NCBI GenBank assembly: GCA_022574115.1
Contig: JACZSS010000104.1
Span: 1 to 7,839, forward strand
Direction: 5' to 3'
Origin: Candidatus Heimdallarchaeota archaeon
GTDB lineage: Archaea; Asgardarchaeota; Heimdallarchaeia; Heimdallarchaeales; Kariarchaeaceae
DNA: 7,839 bases
A program made the translations under genes and the position numbers. Below the pieces are notes generated by a model that was not told where the DNA came from, ran no database searches, and saw only the letters and a program-made list of their open reading frames with translations. Shown here piece by piece: positions 6,349-7,839 of the stretch (position 1 is the first letter of the stretch; each line of letters opens with the position of its first letter).

Positions 6349-6483
6349 TTGTAATGGATACGCAGCTCATAAATATCAATATGTCTAAGTGCTAACCGTA
6401 TAATGGTAAAATTAGGTATTCTTTTGAATAAAATTTTACACATTAATCACTTCTTTATGGTCTGTAGGTGAAATTAGATATAT
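6349..6483. promoter_or_regulatory. Divergent promoter region between the GMC pair and tsr3
   Basis: The 135 bases separate oppositely transcribed genes. On the - strand, ATATTTAT (6369-6376) is centred about 25 bases before the GTG at 6348, which fits a TATA box for a leaderless transcript. On the + strand, AATAAAATTTTA (6427-6438) would place the start of transcription near 6458, just ahead of the tsr3 ribosome binding site. Both boxes are read by eye in AT-rich sequence. Confidence 0.45.
6466..6471 (+). promoter_or_regulatory. Ribosome binding site deciding the TTG start of tsr3
   Basis: AGGTGA complements the 3' end of archaeal 16S rRNA and lies 12 bases before the TTG at 6484. It favours this start over the in-frame ATG at 6544, which has no such site and would leave the protein starting within its first conserved strand. 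Confidence 0.55.
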
Positions 6484-7041
6484 TTGCACTTAATAATCAA
6501 ATGTATCGAAACCAAAAATCAAGACGGATCCTACAAGATCCAGATGTTACACTTGGATCAATGCGATAAGACCAAGTGTACGGGTTCTAGATTACTGAAA
6601 TTCAAATTAATTCATAATTCTAGAAGAAAGAGCATTAAGGGGAGTATAATCCTCTCGCCATATTCCGACACATCTATCTCTCAGGCGGACTTGAAAATCA
6701 TCTCAAGGAGAGGAATTACCGTTATCGACGGTAGTTGGAATCAAATAACCACTTCAAACAAAGAATTTTTTGCTGGAGTTGATCGTGCGCTGCCGTTTCT
6801 TGTAGCTGCAAATCCCATAAATTACGGTAAACCAACTAAGTTAACTTCTGTCGAGGCAGTGGCAGCAGCGCTCTACATTGTTGGTGCGAAAACTCAGGCA
6901 GCAAAATTGTTAGATATTTTCAAATGGGGACCAACTTTTATTGATCTTAATTATGAGAGATTAGAAGTTTACTCTGAATGTGAGACGTCAAGAGAAATTA
7001 TCACAGCTCAAACGAAGTTTATGGATGAGTTAAGCAGATAA
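6484..7041 (+). CDS. tsr3: Tsr3, 16S/18S rRNA aminocarboxypropyltransferase
   Basis: Tsr3 transfers the 3-amino-3-carboxypropyl group of S-adenosylmethionine to a uridine (pseudouridine in eukaryotes) of small-subunit rRNA near the P site, late in ribosome maturation. The 185 residues match the family end to end: HLDQCDKTKCTG (23-34) of the N-terminal RLI-like segment, IILSPYSD (55-62), VIDGSWN (80-86, usually DCSW), LPFLVAANPINYGKPTKL (103-120, the SAM-binding loop region), SVEAVAAALYI (122-132), and FKWG...F..LN (146-156). The TTG start adds about 15 residues before the usual first strand; an in-frame TAG lies three codons upstream, so no longer start is possible. The Cys-to-Gly change in DCSW is the only oddity seen. 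The gene stands alone on its strand and runs toward the RNase P RNA gene, whose 3' end is about 18 bases away. Confidence 0.95.
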   Translation: MHLIIKCIETKNQDGSYKIQMLHLDQCDKTKCTGSRLLKFKLIHNSRRKSIKGSIILSPYSDTSISQADLKIISRRGITVIDGSWNQITTSNKEFFAGVDRALPFLVAANPINYGKPTKLTSVEAVAAALYIVGAKTQAAKLLDIFKWGPTFIDLNYERLEVYSECETSREIITAQTKFMDELSR

Positions 7042-7058
7042 TTATTATCGTGAGAAGA

Positions 7059-7338
7059 TGCGGTCTGGAAAATAAGCCGGCTTTTGTTTAAGATCCACAA
7101 TAAAATCATGGTCATCTAAGACAGAATCAATCTATGCACATACCCAAACTCGACTCGAGACCGTCATGGAGTTTGATTTGCTTGTATCAGGATGATGGCT
7201 CGTTCCAGGCTCCCAAAGAGCTTACGTTTCTATAGCCAGAGCGCAGTTCTCACTGCATCACTTTCATGATATCCTTGTCTCTACGATAACCGGACTTTCC
7301 TGATGAAAGAACACCTGCTCTGTCTATTCCACTCCGCA
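7059..7338 (-). ncRNA. rnpB: RNase P RNA, archaeal type
   Basis: This is the catalytic RNA of RNase P, which removes the 5' leader of pre-tRNA. On the - strand, conserved region I reads GGAAAGTCCGG (7290-7300) and conserved region V reads CCGGCTTAT (7072-7080). They pair as helix P4: AAG-U-CCGG with CCGGCUU, leaving the universal bulged U (7294). The ends close as P1/P2: TGCGG-AG-TGGAA (7327-7338) pairs with TTCCA-GA-CCGCA (7059-7070), ten base pairs around a 2x2 internal loop. Next to it, AGAGC-AGGT-GTTCT forms a P3-like hairpin. AGAAACG (7225-7231) matches the J11/12-side conserved block and ACAAGCAAATCAAAC (near 7172-7186) matches conserved region IV (GCAAGnCCAAA). The length, about 280 nt, is normal for archaea. 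Exact ends are approximate. No poly-T follows the 3' end, so termination may occur inside the end of tsr3. Confidence 0.9.
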
Positions 7339-7475
7339 GTTCCAAATTGGATCTTAATGTTAAAAAAACTATGATTCGTAAATAGGCAGTGAAATATCTA
7401 AGTACCGCATTTTGCTAGCGTTTGGTTTATTTTCTTTTTAGCTAATGATTTGTTAAAATTTATTGCATGATTTCC

Positions 7476-7495
7476 AAAAAAGAAGAGGCAAAAAT
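7476..7495 (-). terminator. Poly-T terminator after the chaperonin gene
   Basis: On the - strand, a T5 tract and a T6 tract separated by a pyrimidine stretch lie about 50-65 bases after the chaperonin stop and about 140 bases before the RNase P RNA. This matches archaeal intrinsic termination at T-rich tracts and suggests that the RNA has its own promoter. Confidence 0.45.
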
Positions 7496-7541
7496 TATGT
7501 TAGTAGGCTTCAATCCTAGGCACTTTAGCCACTCTATAAGA

Positions 7542-7839
7542 TCAACGATTTCTCTTCAGTATCTCCATTGAATGCGATTCAGGCATCTTGATTTCACCTT
7601 CATCAACTGCAAAATCAATTAAATCAATTGCTTCAGCTCGAAGAATGTTCCACGAATTAAATCCCCAAATTGGTCCCAAATGGTTATATTCAGCAAGGAT
7701 TTTGTTGATGATGACAGAGCCCTCCTCACCCGCGTTTTCTACAATACGGCGGGAAGGAGCCTCGAGGGCCCGGCGGACAATCTGAACGCCTGTGGCCTCG
7801 TCACCCTGTAGGTTTAAGGAATCAAGGGAGGAAATCGCG
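7542..7839 (-). CDS. groL: Group I chaperonin (GroEL-type), C-terminal part with unusual end (5' end outside window)
   Basis: The 98 visible residues begin AISSLDSLNLQGDEATGVQI and continue VRRALEAPSRRIVENAGEEG, which is the GroEL equatorial segment RALEAPxRQIxxNAGxEGSVV. Thermosomes differ here (IPRALAENAGLDP), so this is a group I, not group II, chaperonin. GFNSWN then takes the place of the GYNAAT nucleotide-pocket turn, followed by IDLIDFAVDEGE in place of VDMIxAGIIDP. The normal last 40-50 residues (TRSALQNAASVAxLLLTTE and tail) are missing: the frame stops at 7542-7544 after an unrelated charged end. Another frame is open beyond the stop to 7460. Either the gene is divergent, or it is damaged near its 3' end. 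Start and apical domain lie outside the window. Known archaea with GroEL, such as Methanosarcina, acquired it from bacteria. Confidence 0.8.
   Translation of the reverse strand, partial: AISSLDSLNLQGDEATGVQIVRRALEAPSRRIVENAGEEGSVIINKILAEYNHLGPIWGFNSWNILRAEAIDLIDFAVDEGEIKMPESHSMEILKRNR

Noticed and set aside
6349..6483. tRNA or other small RNA in the divergent spacer
   Set aside because: No T-arm signature or cloverleaf pairing was seen; TATA-like boxes explain the AT-rich parts.
7074..7083. AAGCCGGCTT palindrome followed by T's, as a tsr3 terminator
   Set aside because: It is explained by conserved region V of the RNase P RNA on the other strand and has no loop.
7296..7306. C/D-box-like CCTGATGA on the + strand
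   Set aside because: It lies opposite conserved region I of RNase P RNA, and no paired box D and guide arrangement was found.
7588..7785. 65-residue + strand ORF
   Set aside because: It is antisense to the chaperonin fragment, which has clear homology.

Overview
The window looks like archaeal DNA, most likely from an Asgard archaeon; a Heimdallarchaeia-like lineage is a guess. The reasons are an archaeal-type RNase P RNA, the archaeal/eukaryotic rRNA-modifying enzyme Tsr3, frequent GTG and TTG starts with GGTGA-like ribosome binding sites, and a Rag/Gtr-like small GTPase joined to a roadblock-like domain by a long proline-rich linker. Base composition is moderately AT-rich.

Layout. Positions 1-1950 (+ strand) hold the 3' end of a trypsin/HtrA-like serine protease, an all-helical TPR-like protein whose 5' end runs into the protease in another frame, a small protein vaguely like an SPFH domain, and a two-TM membrane protein. 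Positions 1951-2437 are a convergent intergenic stretch with a few inverted repeats and no convincing gene. Positions 2438-4178 (- strand) are a two-gene unit: the Rag-like GTPase/roadblock protein, then a 108-residue helical protein with two DG-x-I...DE repeats. Positions 4292-6348 (- strand) are a translationally coupled pair that together resemble a long-chain alcohol oxidase of the GMC family, split into a helical N-terminal subunit and an FAD subunit with a ferredoxin-like cysteine cluster. A 135-base divergent promoter region separates this pair from tsr3 (+ strand, 6484-7041). Right after tsr3, on the - strand, lies an RNase P RNA (about 7059-7338). The window ends in the C-terminal part of a group I (GroEL-type) chaperonin on the - strand that stops before the usual final segment.

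How the parts relate. Tsr3 and RNase P RNA are both stable-RNA maturation functions and converge 3' to 3'. The GTPase with its small partner looks like a signalling or membrane-platform module of the kind expanded in Asgard archaea. The GMC pair is probably one oxidoreductase complex. The left-hand cluster (protease, TPR-like, SPFH-like, two-TM) may be a membrane-associated quality-control group, but that is inference.

The best leads are the GTPase/TerB-like pair, the split GMC enzyme with its CX2CX2CX3C motif, the truncated chaperonin end, and the protease/TPR frame break.
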